A stretch of DNA of 64,000 nucleotides from the NCBI GenBank assembly GCA_038260305.1, contig JBBSNY010000011.1:1-64000 (forward strand), written 5' to 3'. Positions 1 through 7,666 of the stretch are shown here, one piece after another. A model generated the notes under the pieces. It had not been told where the DNA came from and made no database searches. It saw nothing but the letters and a program-made list of their open reading frames with translations. Position numbers and translations under genes: made by a program. Numbering within the stretch: the stretch's first letter is position 1; each line of letters starts with the position of its first letter. Source of the stretch: CADCVQ01 sp038260305. GTDB taxonomy: Bacteria; Actinomycetota; Thermoleophilia; Solirubrobacterales; Solirubrobacteraceae.

Positions 1-135
1 CGCTACCCAGGGACCGCGTAAGCCATGCCACGAAGATCATCGGTAAGCCGTGTGCGGGAAAACCGCACGCACGGAATTGAAAGGGGAATGGGGAACCAGA
101 CCCGCCACCGGCGGGCACTGCGCCCCTGACTACCA
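1..135 (+). mobile_element. Group II intron 3' end (domains V and VI)
   Basis: Bases 45-78 fold as a group II intron domain V. An AGC triad (46-48) begins a stem CCGTG/CACGG, interrupted on the 3' side by a two-base CG bulge (68-69), and continues to a GAAA-type loop at 58-62. Domain V is followed, as expected, by a domain VI-like hairpin whose base pairs AGGGG (82-86) with CCCCT (123-127) and whose 3' side carries CTGACTACC with a candidate branch-point A. The basal domain V pairs look degenerate: the usual GGTTC is GGAATT here. Only the 3' end is inside the window, so whether the upstream part encodes a reverse transcriptase cannot be seen. The intron 3' end would fall at about 133-137, on the start codon of the next gene. 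Confidence 0.7.
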
Positions 136-654
136 ATGGCCCCACTTCGCTTCGCGATCCCCGCCGATCAGGCCACCGGCACGCTCGTCGAGTGCAGCGG
201 CGCGCTGACCGCGATGTTCGCGCTCGATGCCCACATGCAGCATCACCTCACGTGGCTGACGGAGGCCGCCGCGGCATTCGGAAAGGGCCCCGACCTCGAC
301 GACGAGCAGACCCGCGATGCCCGCGCCGTCGCGAACGCGCAGACCGATCGCATGCGCGCGCTGCGCTCTGAGCTCGCCGAGCTCGCCGCCGACGCCGAGG
401 CACAGCTCCCCGCGGGCGAGACGGCGGCGGCCGAGATCGTCCGCGAGCACGAGGTGTCGCCGCTGCCCGACACGCTCGGGCCGCAGGAGCTGATCCTCGT
501 CGAGCGCAGCTTCTCCGCCGGGATGGCGCGCTACGTGCACAACGCCTCGACGTCGCTGCGCCCGTTGCGCACGCGCCTGCAGGGCTTGCAGGACGAGCAG
601 TGCCGGCTGCTGGCCGAGAACATCGACGCCTTCCTCGCGGCGGTCCACAGCTGA
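136..654 (+). CDS. Hypothetical helical protein
   Basis: A 172-residue acidic, Ala/Leu/Glu-rich protein that I do not recognise. It has no signal peptide or membrane segment. Residues 40-95 look strongly helical and could form a coiled coil, and the C-terminal 30 residues form another amphipathic helix. The ATG at 136 is taken as the start because it follows the group II intron 3' end directly. No Shine-Dalgarno sequence is visible apart from purine-rich intron bases, so the true 5' exon may have lain upstream of the intron. Codon third positions are GC-rich like the neighbours, which supports coding. Confidence 0.55.
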   Translation: MAPLRFAIPADQATGTLVECSGALTAMFALDAHMQHHLTWLTEAAAAFGKGPDLDDEQTRDARAVANAQTDRMRALRSELAELAADAEAQLPAGETAAAEIVREHEVSPLPDTLGPQELILVERSFSAGMARYVHNASTSLRPLRTRLQGLQDEQCRLLAENIDAFLAAVHS

Positions 655-688
655 AGACCGCGCCGGCTGCGCGGAACCGCGGCCGCCG

Positions 689-1021
689 TCAGACGAGGTC
701 GGCGGGCGGTGCCGCCGGCTTCCACGTCACGACCAGCCGCGCCCCGCCGGCGAGGCGAAACGTGAGGCCGTCCGGACGCTCCCCGACGGACTCGACGGGC
801 GCGTCGCTGAGGTCGAAGCGGGTGTCGCCGAGTGAGTAGTGGCCGTAGAGGTCGAAGTGCGAGGCGCCGGCCACCGGCTCCTCGTCGGCGACCTCGAGAT
901 GCCAGTTCTCGAGGTGGCCGCTCGCGATCAGCAGCGGCGTATCGTGCTGCACCTCGACCCACGCGGTGACGAGGTGGCCGAGGCGGTCGTTGAGCGCCAG
1001 CAGGGCCTCGTCGAGCGTCAT
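689..1021 (-). CDS. Hypothetical protein, 110 aa
   Basis: A small acidic protein with no recognised family. It has mixed alpha/beta character, including the pattern HFDLYGHYSLGDTRFDL in the middle and a C-terminal strand RLVVTWKP, and could be a small single-domain beta-rich fold. No signal peptide or transmembrane segment is seen. The start at 1021 (MTLDEALL) is preferred over an in-frame upstream start at 1081 because the upstream 20 residues are Arg-rich and look like non-coding GC-rich sequence. It faces away from the next gene at 1112. Confidence 0.55.
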   Translation of the reverse strand: MTLDEALLALNDRLGHLVTAWVEVQHDTPLLIASGHLENWHLEVADEEPVAGASHFDLYGHYSLGDTRFDLSDAPVESVGERPDGLTFRLAGGARLVVTWKPAAPPADLV

Positions 1022-1111
1022 GGCGAGGACCGTACAGCGCCCGCCCGACGCACGCCGTGACCCGGCGCGCCGGCAGCGCACGCGCCGACGACGGTAGCCT
1101 CACCAGCACTC

Positions 1112-1462
1112 ATGGCGAGCGTCCCGGCGATCATCTTCGAGGTCAACTTCACCGTCCCGGGCGAGATGCGCTGGTGCATGCGCGCGAAGGGCGCGTTCGA
1201 CGACTGGATCCTCACCGAGGCCGAGTCCACGCAGCCGCGGCCGATCGCCGAGCTGCCCGCCGCCGACCTCGAGATGCAGATCGATCGCTGCGAGCTCAAG
1301 CTGTCGTGGGTCGAGCTTCCCGCCGACAACGCGTGGCACGCCATGCAGCGCGCCGCTGAGGTCGTCGGGCAGGTGCTGCCGGAGCTGTTGCGCACGCGCG
1401 CCCTGCGCGTCGACGCGACGATGGCCAACCCGGACGCCGATCTGCGCCGCCCCGCCGGCTGA
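1112..1462 (+). CDS. Hypothetical protein, 116 aa
   Basis: A short soluble protein that I do not recognise. It begins with a beta-strand-like segment (IIFEVNFTVPG) and has a central helix containing WHAMQRAAEVVGQVLPELL. There is no membrane segment or signal peptide. A TAGCCT hexamer at 1095-1100 lies 11 bases before the ATG, so the transcript may have a very short leader. It sits between a minus-strand hypothetical gene and the minus-strand signalling operon and is convergent with the latter. Confidence 0.55.
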   Translation: MASVPAIIFEVNFTVPGEMRWCMRAKGAFDDWILTEAESTQPRPIAELPAADLEMQIDRCELKLSWVELPADNAWHAMQRAAEVVGQVLPELLRTRALRVDATMANPDADLRRPAG

Positions 1463-1478
1463 CGCGACGCCTTCGAGC

Positions 1479-1850
1479 TCAGAGCTCGGACACGAGCCGC
1501 AGCAGGTCGAGCGGGCTGAACGGCTTCGTCAGGAAGAAGTCGGCGCCGGCCTCGTCGGCGCGCACGCGCGCCGAGTTCTCGGCGGTCGCCGTCAGCATGA
1601 CGATCTTGGCGCCGTTCATGCCGGCGTCCGCGCGCATCAGGCGACACGCCTCGATGCCGTCCATCCGCGGCATGTCGATGTCGAGGAACACGACCCGGGG
1701 GGCCTGCTCGCCGGCGATCCGCACCGCCTCGACGCCGTCGCACGCCTCGTGCAGGTCGAACTCCGAGACGCCCTCGAGCGTCGTCACGATGAGCTTGCGG
1801 ATGAATGGGTCGTCGTCGACGATCAGGACGGCGCGACGCGGACTCGTCAT
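1479..1850 (-). CDS. Single-domain response regulator (CheY-like)
   Basis: A 123-residue stand-alone receiver domain with the full conserved set: acidic cluster D12-D14 (VDDD), phospho-acceptor D57 in FLDIDMP, Thr87 in MLTAT and Lys109 in TKPF. It has no output domain, so it acts by protein contact or as a phosphate relay or sink. It is the last gene of a three-gene operon, and its ATG overlaps the stop of the HD-GYP gene by 4 bp. The hybrid kinase two genes upstream is its natural phosphodonor, and the HD-GYP protein, which lacks its own receiver, is a plausible partner. That pairing is inference. Confidence 0.93.
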   Translation of the reverse strand: MTSPRRAVLIVDDDPFIRKLIVTTLEGVSEFDLHEACDGVEAVRIAGEQAPRVVFLDIDMPRMDGIEACRLMRADAGMNGAKIVMLTATAENSARVRADEAGADFFLTKPFSPLDLLRLVSEL

Positions 1851-2602
1851 CCGATCCTCAGCTTGATCTGCTCGATCGTCGCGTCCGGCAGCAGCCGGAA
1901 CGCCTCGATGACGTCGGGATCGAAGTGCGTGCCGATGCCCTCGTCGATGATCGCCCGTGCGTTGGGCAGCGACGAGGGGCGGCGGTAGGGGCGCTGGGTC
2001 GTCAGCGCGTCGAGCGTGTCGGCGACCGCGAAGACGCGGGCCGCGTGCGGGATCGTTCGGCCCGCGAGCCCGTCGGGATAGCCGCTGCCGTCCCAGCGCT
2101 CGTGGTGGGAGCGGATGACCTCACGGGCGGCCCCGAGGAAGTCGATGTCGCGCACGATCTCCGAGCCGGTCACCGGATGCTGCTGCATGACGAGCCGCTC
2201 GGCGTGCGTCAGCGGCCCCGGCTTGAAGAGGATCGCGTCGGGGACCGCGACCTTGCCGACGTCGTGCAGCAGGAAGCCGAACTCGATCTCCGGCTCGGAG
2301 CCGAAGCTCATCCCGCAGACCTCGCCGAGCGCCAGCCCGTAGGCGGCGACGCGCTCGGCGTGACGCCCGGTGTACGCGTCGCGGGCCTCGACGGCGCTCG
2401 CGAGCGCGCGAACGGTCAACGTGTAGGAGTTGTGCAGCTCGTCGGAGCGGCGGCGCTCCTGCATGAACGTCTCGCGCAGGTCGGCGGCGTAGCGCTGGAG
2501 CTGCTGCTCCTTCTCGACGGCCTCCGCGACGCGTTGCGCGAGCTCTGACTCGAGCTCCTCGATCCTGCTGCGCAGCCGATCCTCGGTGTTCACGGTCGTC
2601 AT
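1847..2602 (-). CDS. HD-GYP domain protein, likely c-di-GMP phosphodiesterase
   Basis: A 251-residue protein with an N-terminal coiled coil (about residues 5-60, many Glu/Arg/Gln heptads) and a C-terminal HD-GYP domain. Metal and catalytic residues are visible: H81, H113-D114 in LLHDVGK, and HHERWDGSGYP at 166-176 with the GYP signature intact. The known function of the family is hydrolysis of cyclic di-GMP. The start at 2602 is fixed by an ATGA overlap with the kinase stop codon, and the downstream end overlaps the receiver gene in the same way. It has no receiver domain of its own, so phosphorylation input probably comes through the separate receiver protein. Confidence 0.93.
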   Translation of the reverse strand: MTTVNTEDRLRSRIEELESELAQRVAEAVEKEQQLQRYAADLRETFMQERRRSDELHNSYTLTVRALASAVEARDAYTGRHAERVAAYGLALGEVCGMSFGSEPEIEFGFLLHDVGKVAVPDAILFKPGPLTHAERLVMQQHPVTGSEIVRDIDFLGAAREVIRSHHERWDGSGYPDGLAGRTIPHAARVFAVADTLDALTTQRPYRRPSSLPNARAIIDEGIGTHFDPDVIEAFRLLPDATIEQIKLRIG

Positions 2603-5076
2603 CTTCCCCCAGTCGCGTTCGGTTCGCCGCCGAGAGACGCGCGCAGCGCGCTGACGGCCTGCGGGAGCGGGAACACCGGCACGCCAACGCCGTTGTCCGA
2701 CGCACCTCCACCGTGCCCCGTCGAGAACAGGATCACCGAACGCCCGCCGCGTCGTCCGCGCAGGGCGGTGCCGTCGAGCAACCGCAGCGCCTCGCTCATG
2801 CTCGCGTGCACGAGCGCGACCTCGAAGAGCTCCTCGCCGCCGGCGCGCGCCGCCCTCGGGGCGCTGGACTCCCAGCGGTACTCGATGCCGAGGCCGACCA
2901 ACGCCGGCGTGAGGTCGGCACGCGCCGATTCGGGCGCGACGACGAGCACCCGCGAGCGCTTCGCGCGGATCGCCGCCTGCAGCACCTCGCCGAGGCGCTG
3001 GCGGTCGATCGGCTTGGACACGGCCCACTCGCCATCGAGCTGCGACAGCGTCGAGGACACCGACACGAAGATCACGGGCAGGCTCGCCAAGCGCGGATCG
3101 GCGCGCACGGCCTCGAGCACGTCGAAGCCGTTCATGCCGGGCATCAGGACGTCGAGCGTCATCGCGTCGAAGTGCTCTGAGCGCAGCCGCGCGAGCGCAT
3201 CGGTACCGGAGTTCACCTGCACGCTCTGCACCCCGAGCGGCGAGAGCTGCTGAGCGATGAGCGCGGCCAGCGCGGGCTCGTCGTCGACGATCAGCACGCG
3301 ACGCGCTGCCAGCGGCGTCGCCGCGGCCGACGGCCCGCCGCTCGGCGCGGACGGCAGCGAGATCGTGAACGTCGTCCCCTGGCCGACGGCGCTGCGCACC
3401 TCGATCGAGCCGCCGTGCAGGTCCACGAGCGACTTCACGATCGGCAGGCCGAGGCCGGTGCCGGGGCTGCGCCGCTCGTCGGAGGCCCCGCGGTAGAAGC
3501 GATCGAACACGCGCCGCGTGTCGTCGGGCGACATCCCGCGCCCGCTGTCGGCGACGACGAGCCGCGTCGACCGCGCGTCGCCCTCGAGGCGCAGCGTGAT
3601 CGTGCCGTGCTCGGGGGTGTAGAGGTGGGCGTTCGTCACGAGGTTCGTGATGATCTGGCGCACGCGCGCGGGGTCCGCCAGCGCCGCTGCCCGCGGCTCG
3701 GCGATCTCGACGAGCAGGCGCTGCTGCTTGTCCGCCACGCGCGGCGCCATGAGCGCCGCGACCTCCTCGACGGTCGCACGCAGATCGCAGCTGCGCGGCT
3801 GGATCTCGAACTGGCCGGACTCGATGCGGGCGACGTCGAGCAGGTCGTTGACGAGGTCGACGAGGCGATCGGTCGACTGCAGCGCGATGTGGATGAAGTC
3901 GAGCTGGCGCGCCGTGAGGTTCTGATTCTCGGTCGTCTGCAGGAGCTCGATGAAGCCCTTGATCGAGGTCAGCGGGCTGCGCAGCTCGTGCGACGCCGTC
4001 GCGACGAAGTCGCTCTTGGCCTGTTCGAGGCGCGCGCGCTCGGTGATGTCGCGCAGCGTCCAGACGCTGCCGCCGTCGGTTCCTGCGAGGCGCGCGGCGG
4101 TCACGGCGATCGAGACCCCGTCGTGCCCGATCGTGACCTCGCCGGCGAGCGCCTCCTGGATCGGGGGCAGCGGGCTTCCCGGGCCATGCGCCGGAATGCC
4201 GGGCCGCAGCTGCGAGACGAGCTGGCGACCGCGTGGGTTCATCGCCGAGACGATGTCGCGGGCGTCGCAGATGACGAGGCCGTCGCCGAGGCTCTCGATC
4301 GTCGTCGCGAGGCGCTGGCGCTGGGACTCCACGCTCGCGCCCGCGGCCGCGAGATCGGCGCTCATGACGTTGAAGGACTCCCCGAGCGCGGCAAGCTCGC
4401 GCGGACCGTCGGCCTGCACGCGGACCTGCAGGTCACCGCCGGCCATCCGCCGCGTCGCATCGACGAGATCGTCGAGCGGTCGGCGCATCGTGCGGATCAA
4501 CAGGGTGAGGAACGCGAGCACCGCGACGAGCGCGAGGCCGGCGCCCAGGCCGATCGCGAGCAGCGCGATGCGCGTCCCGTGCCGCGCATCGGCGCGGCCG
4601 TCCTCACGGCGCGCGCCCTGGCGCAGCGCGAGCTCGCCCATCGCACGCCGCACGACGGGCAGGCTGCGTGACGCGCTGCGGCGCGAGGCATCGATCGTCG
4701 GGTGGAGTTCGAGCGCGCGCGCGGCGCGCCTCGCGGGCTCGAGCCGCGCCGCCAGCGCCTGCGTGCGAGCGTCGCCGCCGACGATCCGCCGGAGGGCCGC
4801 GCCGCTGCGCTCCAGTTGGGCCGCGGCGCGTGCGACGTACGTCGCGGACTGGCGCGAGCGCGCGCGCGCGAGGTTCGCCTCCAGCGCGACGGTCGCGGTC
4901 AGCACGTTCGCCGCCGCGACCTCGAGCTGCGACGTCTCCGACAGACGGTTCTCGTAGTCCTGGCGGGTGTTGTACAGCGCGGCGACGCCGATCGCGCCGA
5001 TGACCGCGAGCGCGATCGTCAGCCCGAGCAGGGCGACGCGCAGCGTGCGCGCCATCGAGCGCCGGCGAGGGCTCAT
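2599..5076 (-). CDS. Hybrid sensor histidine kinase
   Basis: An 825-residue membrane kinase. Order of parts: transmembrane segment (about 13-34), a helical Arg/Ala-rich periplasmic region, a second transmembrane segment (about 170-195), HAMP (196-250), a PAS-like region (255-345), HisKA with H363 in ASHELRSP, HATPase with N box NLVTNAHLYTP (478-488), G1 DSGRGM and G2 GTGLGLP, and a receiver domain (592-700) with D598/D599, phospho-acceptor D642 and K688. The last 120 residues form a second Rossmann-like module that starts RVLVVAPES and lacks receiver catalytic acids. First gene of a tightly overlapping operon with an HD-GYP protein and a receiver. ATG at 5076 is used; ATG at 5055 is an alternative. 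Confidence 0.95.
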   Translation of the reverse strand: MSPRRRSMARTLRVALLGLTIALAVIGAIGVAALYNTRQDYENRLSETSQLEVAAANVLTATVALEANLARARSRQSATYVARAAAQLERSGAALRRIVGGDARTQALAARLEPARRAARALELHPTIDASRRSASRSLPVVRRAMGELALRQGARREDGRADARHGTRIALLAIGLGAGLALVAVLAFLTLLIRTMRRPLDDLVDATRRMAGGDLQVRVQADGPRELAALGESFNVMSADLAAAGASVESQRQRLATTIESLGDGLVICDARDIVSAMNPRGRQLVSQLRPGIPAHGPGSPLPPIQEALAGEVTIGHDGVSIAVTAARLAGTDGGSVWTLRDITERARLEQAKSDFVATASHELRSPLTSIKGFIELLQTTENQNLTARQLDFIHIALQSTDRLVDLVNDLLDVARIESGQFEIQPRSCDLRATVEEVAALMAPRVADKQQRLLVEIAEPRAAALADPARVRQIITNLVTNAHLYTPEHGTITLRLEGDARSTRLVVADSGRGMSPDDTRRVFDRFYRGASDERRSPGTGLGLPIVKSLVDLHGGSIEVRSAVGQGTTFTISLPSAPSGGPSAAATPLAARRVLIVDDEPALAALIAQQLSPLGVQSVQVNSGTDALARLRSEHFDAMTLDVLMPGMNGFDVLEAVRADPRLASLPVIFVSVSSTLSQLDGEWAVSKPIDRQRLGEVLQAAIRAKRSRVLVVAPESARADLTPALVGLGIEYRWESSAPRAARAGGEELFEVALVHASMSEALRLLDGTALRGRRGGRSVILFSTGHGGGASDNGVGVPVFPLPQAVSALRASLGGEPNATGGR

Positions 5077-5120
5077 GCGGCTATCGCCACCCAGCTGCGG
5101 ATTTCGTGACGCATGCCACC

Positions 5121-5126
5121 TATCAT
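5121..5126 (+). promoter_or_regulatory. Leaderless -10 element TATCAT
   Basis: TATCAT lies 7 bases before the ATG at 5134, the spacing expected if transcription starts at the start codon. It is one of a set of TANNNT hexamers at this distance in the window. Confidence 0.6.
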
Positions 5127-5133
5127 CGACGTC

Positions 5134-5697
<564 letters not shown>

Positions 5698-5737
5698 GCG
5701 CGGGCGCAGCCGGGGCGACCGCAGCCGGTCCAGGCGG

Positions 5738-6013
5738 CTACTTCAGGGCGTCCTCCGGGATGACGTAGTAGCGCTTCGGGGCCTCGCGCGGCTTCAGCGT
5801 CGGCCCGCGACCCCTGCGGGTGCTGGTCGCGAAGGACTTGTCGGGGTAGCCGCCGTTGGCTCTCACCCACTCGAGGACCTCGTCGGGATCGCCGCCGGCG
5901 TCGACGACCTTGGTCTCCATGATCACGACGGTGCCCGCCGGATTGCCCATGAACAGCGCGGGCCCAAGGCCCGCGAGGAGCTTGCGAATCGGATCTGCCT
6001 TCTTCTTCGCCAC
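5738..6013 (-). CDS. Small basic hypothetical protein
   Basis: About 91 residues, starting with a Lys-rich segment (AKKKADP), followed by a hydrophobic loop around GLGPALFMGN, a strand GTVVIMETKVV, and a helix containing DEVLEWVRANGGYPDKSF. The C-terminus is Arg/Lys-rich and ends in YYVIPEDALK. I do not recognise a family. Both possible starts are GTG (6013 or 6040); 6013 is preferred because the residues before it are Arg-rich and uncharacteristic, but this is not certain. It is divergent from the lipoprotein gene at 6067. Confidence 0.55.
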   Translation of the reverse strand: MAKKKADPIRKLLAGLGPALFMGNPAGTVVIMETKVVDAGGDPDEVLEWVRANGGYPDKSFATSTRRGRGPTLKPREAPKRYYVIPEDALK

Positions 6014-6054
6014 GGCGCGAGGATAGCGGCGGCTCGGCACTCCCGTCGCGCCCG

Positions 6055-6060
6055 TACGCT
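6055..6060 (+). promoter_or_regulatory. Leaderless -10 element TACGCT
   Basis: TACGCT ends 6 bases before the GTG start at 6067, with no Shine-Dalgarno sequence between. The placement implies a leaderless message. Confidence 0.6.
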
Positions 6061-6066
6061 GTCGCG

Positions 6067-6549
6067 GTGCGACCGATCGCGGCGGCGCTGTTGCTGATCC
6101 TTGGACTCGCGGCCTGCGGGGGCGAGCCGCGTCCGCGCCCTGCGGCCACGACGTCGGTCGTCGTCTACGCCGCGACGACCGACCGGCTGTGCTCCGATCT
6201 CGCGCGCGCGATCCAGCGGGCGTTCTCCGACGTGCCGAGCGCGCCGACCGCGGCGCTCGCGCGTTACGCCCGCGACGTCGCCGACGCCGGCCGCCGCTTC
6301 GCCGCGATCCCGCCGCCGCCCGACCTCGCCGCGTTTCACGCGGCGGCGATCGGGCACGTCCGCGAGGAGGCGGCGAAGCTGCGCCGCGTCGCCGCGCTCA
6401 CGAAATCGGGCGACATCGGCGCCCAGGAGCGCGCGTTGCGCGACCACCAGGGCCTGCTGCCGCGCGCGATCCCCGCGACGCTGTTGGCCTATGCCCCGAC
6501 GTGCCGGGCGCTCACCCCGCCGGAGCCGTCGCTCGGCAACTCCGCCTGA
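6067..6549 (+). CDS. Predicted lipoprotein
   Basis: A 160-residue exported protein. The N-terminus has a short positive region, a hydrophobic core (AAALLLILGL) and a lipobox LAAC|G with Cys17 as the lipidation site. The mature part is helical and Ala/Arg-rich with two further cysteines (LCSDL near residue 42 and TCRAL near the C-terminus) that could form a disulfide. No catalytic motif is recognised. The GTG start is supported by the TACGCT element 6 bases upstream. Confidence 0.7.
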   Translation: MRPIAAALLLILGLAACGGEPRPRPAATTSVVVYAATTDRLCSDLARAIQRAFSDVPSAPTAALARYARDVADAGRRFAAIPPPPDLAAFHAAAIGHVREEAAKLRRVAALTKSGDIGAQERALRDHQGLLPRAIPATLLAYAPTCRALTPPEPSLGNSA

Positions 6550-6979
6550 CGACACGGGCGGTCGGCGGTCACGCGACGAGCTCGAGCTCCCGCGCGGCGG
6601 CTTTCGTGCTCGTCAAACGGTTGAGCCTTCGCGCGCCGACGATCGTCGATCAGGGTGGCCCACGCCGCCCGGGCCACGAGGTGGACCTGTGCGCATGCAC
6701 GAAGGAGTGGCTCGCCGGGTGCATCTGTGACGGATCAACGGCGACACGTTCTGGATCCGTCGCAGATGCACCCATTTGGTGTCGATCTCTCCGGACGTCG
6801 CGTGGCTGCAAGTCAGTCCGTCAAAGATGCACCTAGTTCCGCGGATCGCGACCGGCGCGCCCGCGTGCGGCGTGCTCAGCCCTCCCGCGCGGGTGCGGGG
6901 CGATCCGGCGTCACGCAGCGGTCGTCGTGCAGGTGCTCGTCCCAGTCGCGCGACCCTCGGGGGCGACTGACCTGCCGGA
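6550..6979. other. Gene-free stretch with inverted repeat
   Basis: These 430 bases lie between the lipoprotein gene and the 3' end of the TetR gene. No open frame here has a plausible product, codon pattern or start signal. The stretch holds a long inverted repeat (6717-6773) and a further copy of part of its arm at 6821-6835. I see no tRNA-like fold. Confidence 0.5.
6717..6773. repeat. Long inverted repeat with 20-nt arms
   Basis: The arm GGGTGCATCTGTGACGGATC (6717-6736) is repeated in reverse complement at 6754-6773 with one mismatch, around a 17-base loop. A third partial copy, CGTCAAAGATGCACC, lies at 6821-6835 in the same orientation as the second arm. The element could be a small palindromic repeat family, an operator array or a factor-dependent terminator. 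No T-run follows it. Confidence 0.75.
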
Positions 6980-7606
6980 TCAAACGGCCGAGCCGTCGTG
7001 ACGGGCGATCCGCAGCGCGAGCCGGCCGTGCAGCGCGGCCGTGTCCTGCGCGCTGCGGGTGCCCGCCGGATCGAACCATTCCGCGACGAGCACGACCATG
7101 TTCAGGATCGCCATGCTCGCCGCCTGGATCGCGTCCTTCGAGCCGAGCTCGGCGAACGAGAACGTGCCCTGGCACTCACCCTCGCGCAGGACGTCGGCGA
7201 ACAGCGCGCGGACGCGCCGTCGGCGGCGCACGACGCTGTCGCGCTGGACGCCCGGCAGGTAGATGTAGTCGCGGTTGGCGACGCGCGTCTCGCGCGGGCG
7301 GTCGATGTGAAACGCGGTGAACGCCGAGGCGAGCGCCTCGAGCTGGGTCGCCGGCTCGTTGCCGACGCCGCGTAGCGTTTCCGACAGGATCGCGTCGGCG
7401 AGGTCGTGGACGCGGTCGACGATCGCAAACAGCAGCGCCTCCTTGGAGGCGTAGTGGTTGTAGATCGCGCCCGGTGTCAGGCCGCATGCGTCGGCGAGCT
7501 CGCGCACGGTCGTGCCGGTGTAGCCGCGCTCGTTGAACAGTGTCAGCGCCGCGTCGTGGATCCGCTCCGCGGTCGCTCCGCCCGGTGATCGATCGTTCAT
7601 CGACAC
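6980..7606 (-). CDS. TetR/AcrR family transcriptional regulator
   Basis: A 208-residue repressor. The N-terminal DNA-binding domain (residues 13-60) matches the TetR pattern, with IHDAALTLFNERGYTGTTVRELADACGLTPGAIYNHY and continuing YASKEALL; the C-terminal ligand domain is helical and TetR_C-like. It is encoded divergently from an acyl-CoA dehydrogenase, the usual layout for regulators that sense acyl-CoA esters. A perfect palindrome (7651-7666) between the genes is the probable operator. The GTG at 7606 is supported by TATGCT 8 bases upstream; an ATG two codons later is the alternative. Confidence 0.93.
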   Translation of the reverse strand: MSMNDRSPGGATAERIHDAALTLFNERGYTGTTVRELADACGLTPGAIYNHYASKEALLFAIVDRVHDLADAILSETLRGVGNEPATQLEALASAFTAFHIDRPRETRVANRDYIYLPGVQRDSVVRRRRRVRALFADVLREGECQGTFSFAELGSKDAIQAASMAILNMVVLVAEWFDPAGTRSAQDTAALHGRLALRIARHDGSAV

Positions 7607-7614
7607 GACAACGC

Positions 7615-7620
7615 AGCATA
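7615..7620 (-). promoter_or_regulatory. Leaderless -10 element TATGCT
   Basis: Read on the minus strand, TATGCT is followed after 8 bases by the GTG start of the TetR gene at 7606. Confidence 0.55.
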
Positions 7621-7650
7621 GTCCGGCGAGTCCGCTCGGTGTGTGTCAGA

Positions 7651-7666
7651 ATGAACGCTCGTTCAT
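7651..7666. promoter_or_regulatory. TetR-type operator palindrome
   Basis: ATGAACGCTCGTTCAT is a perfect palindrome of two 7-bp arms around CT. Its last three bases are the start codon of the acyl-CoA dehydrogenase gene. The TGAACG/CGTTCA form resembles operators of fatty-acid TetR regulators. A half-site CGTTCAT recurs at 7594-7600 next to the TetR start. Binding here would block both initiation of the divergent operon and autogenous expression. Confidence 0.75.
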
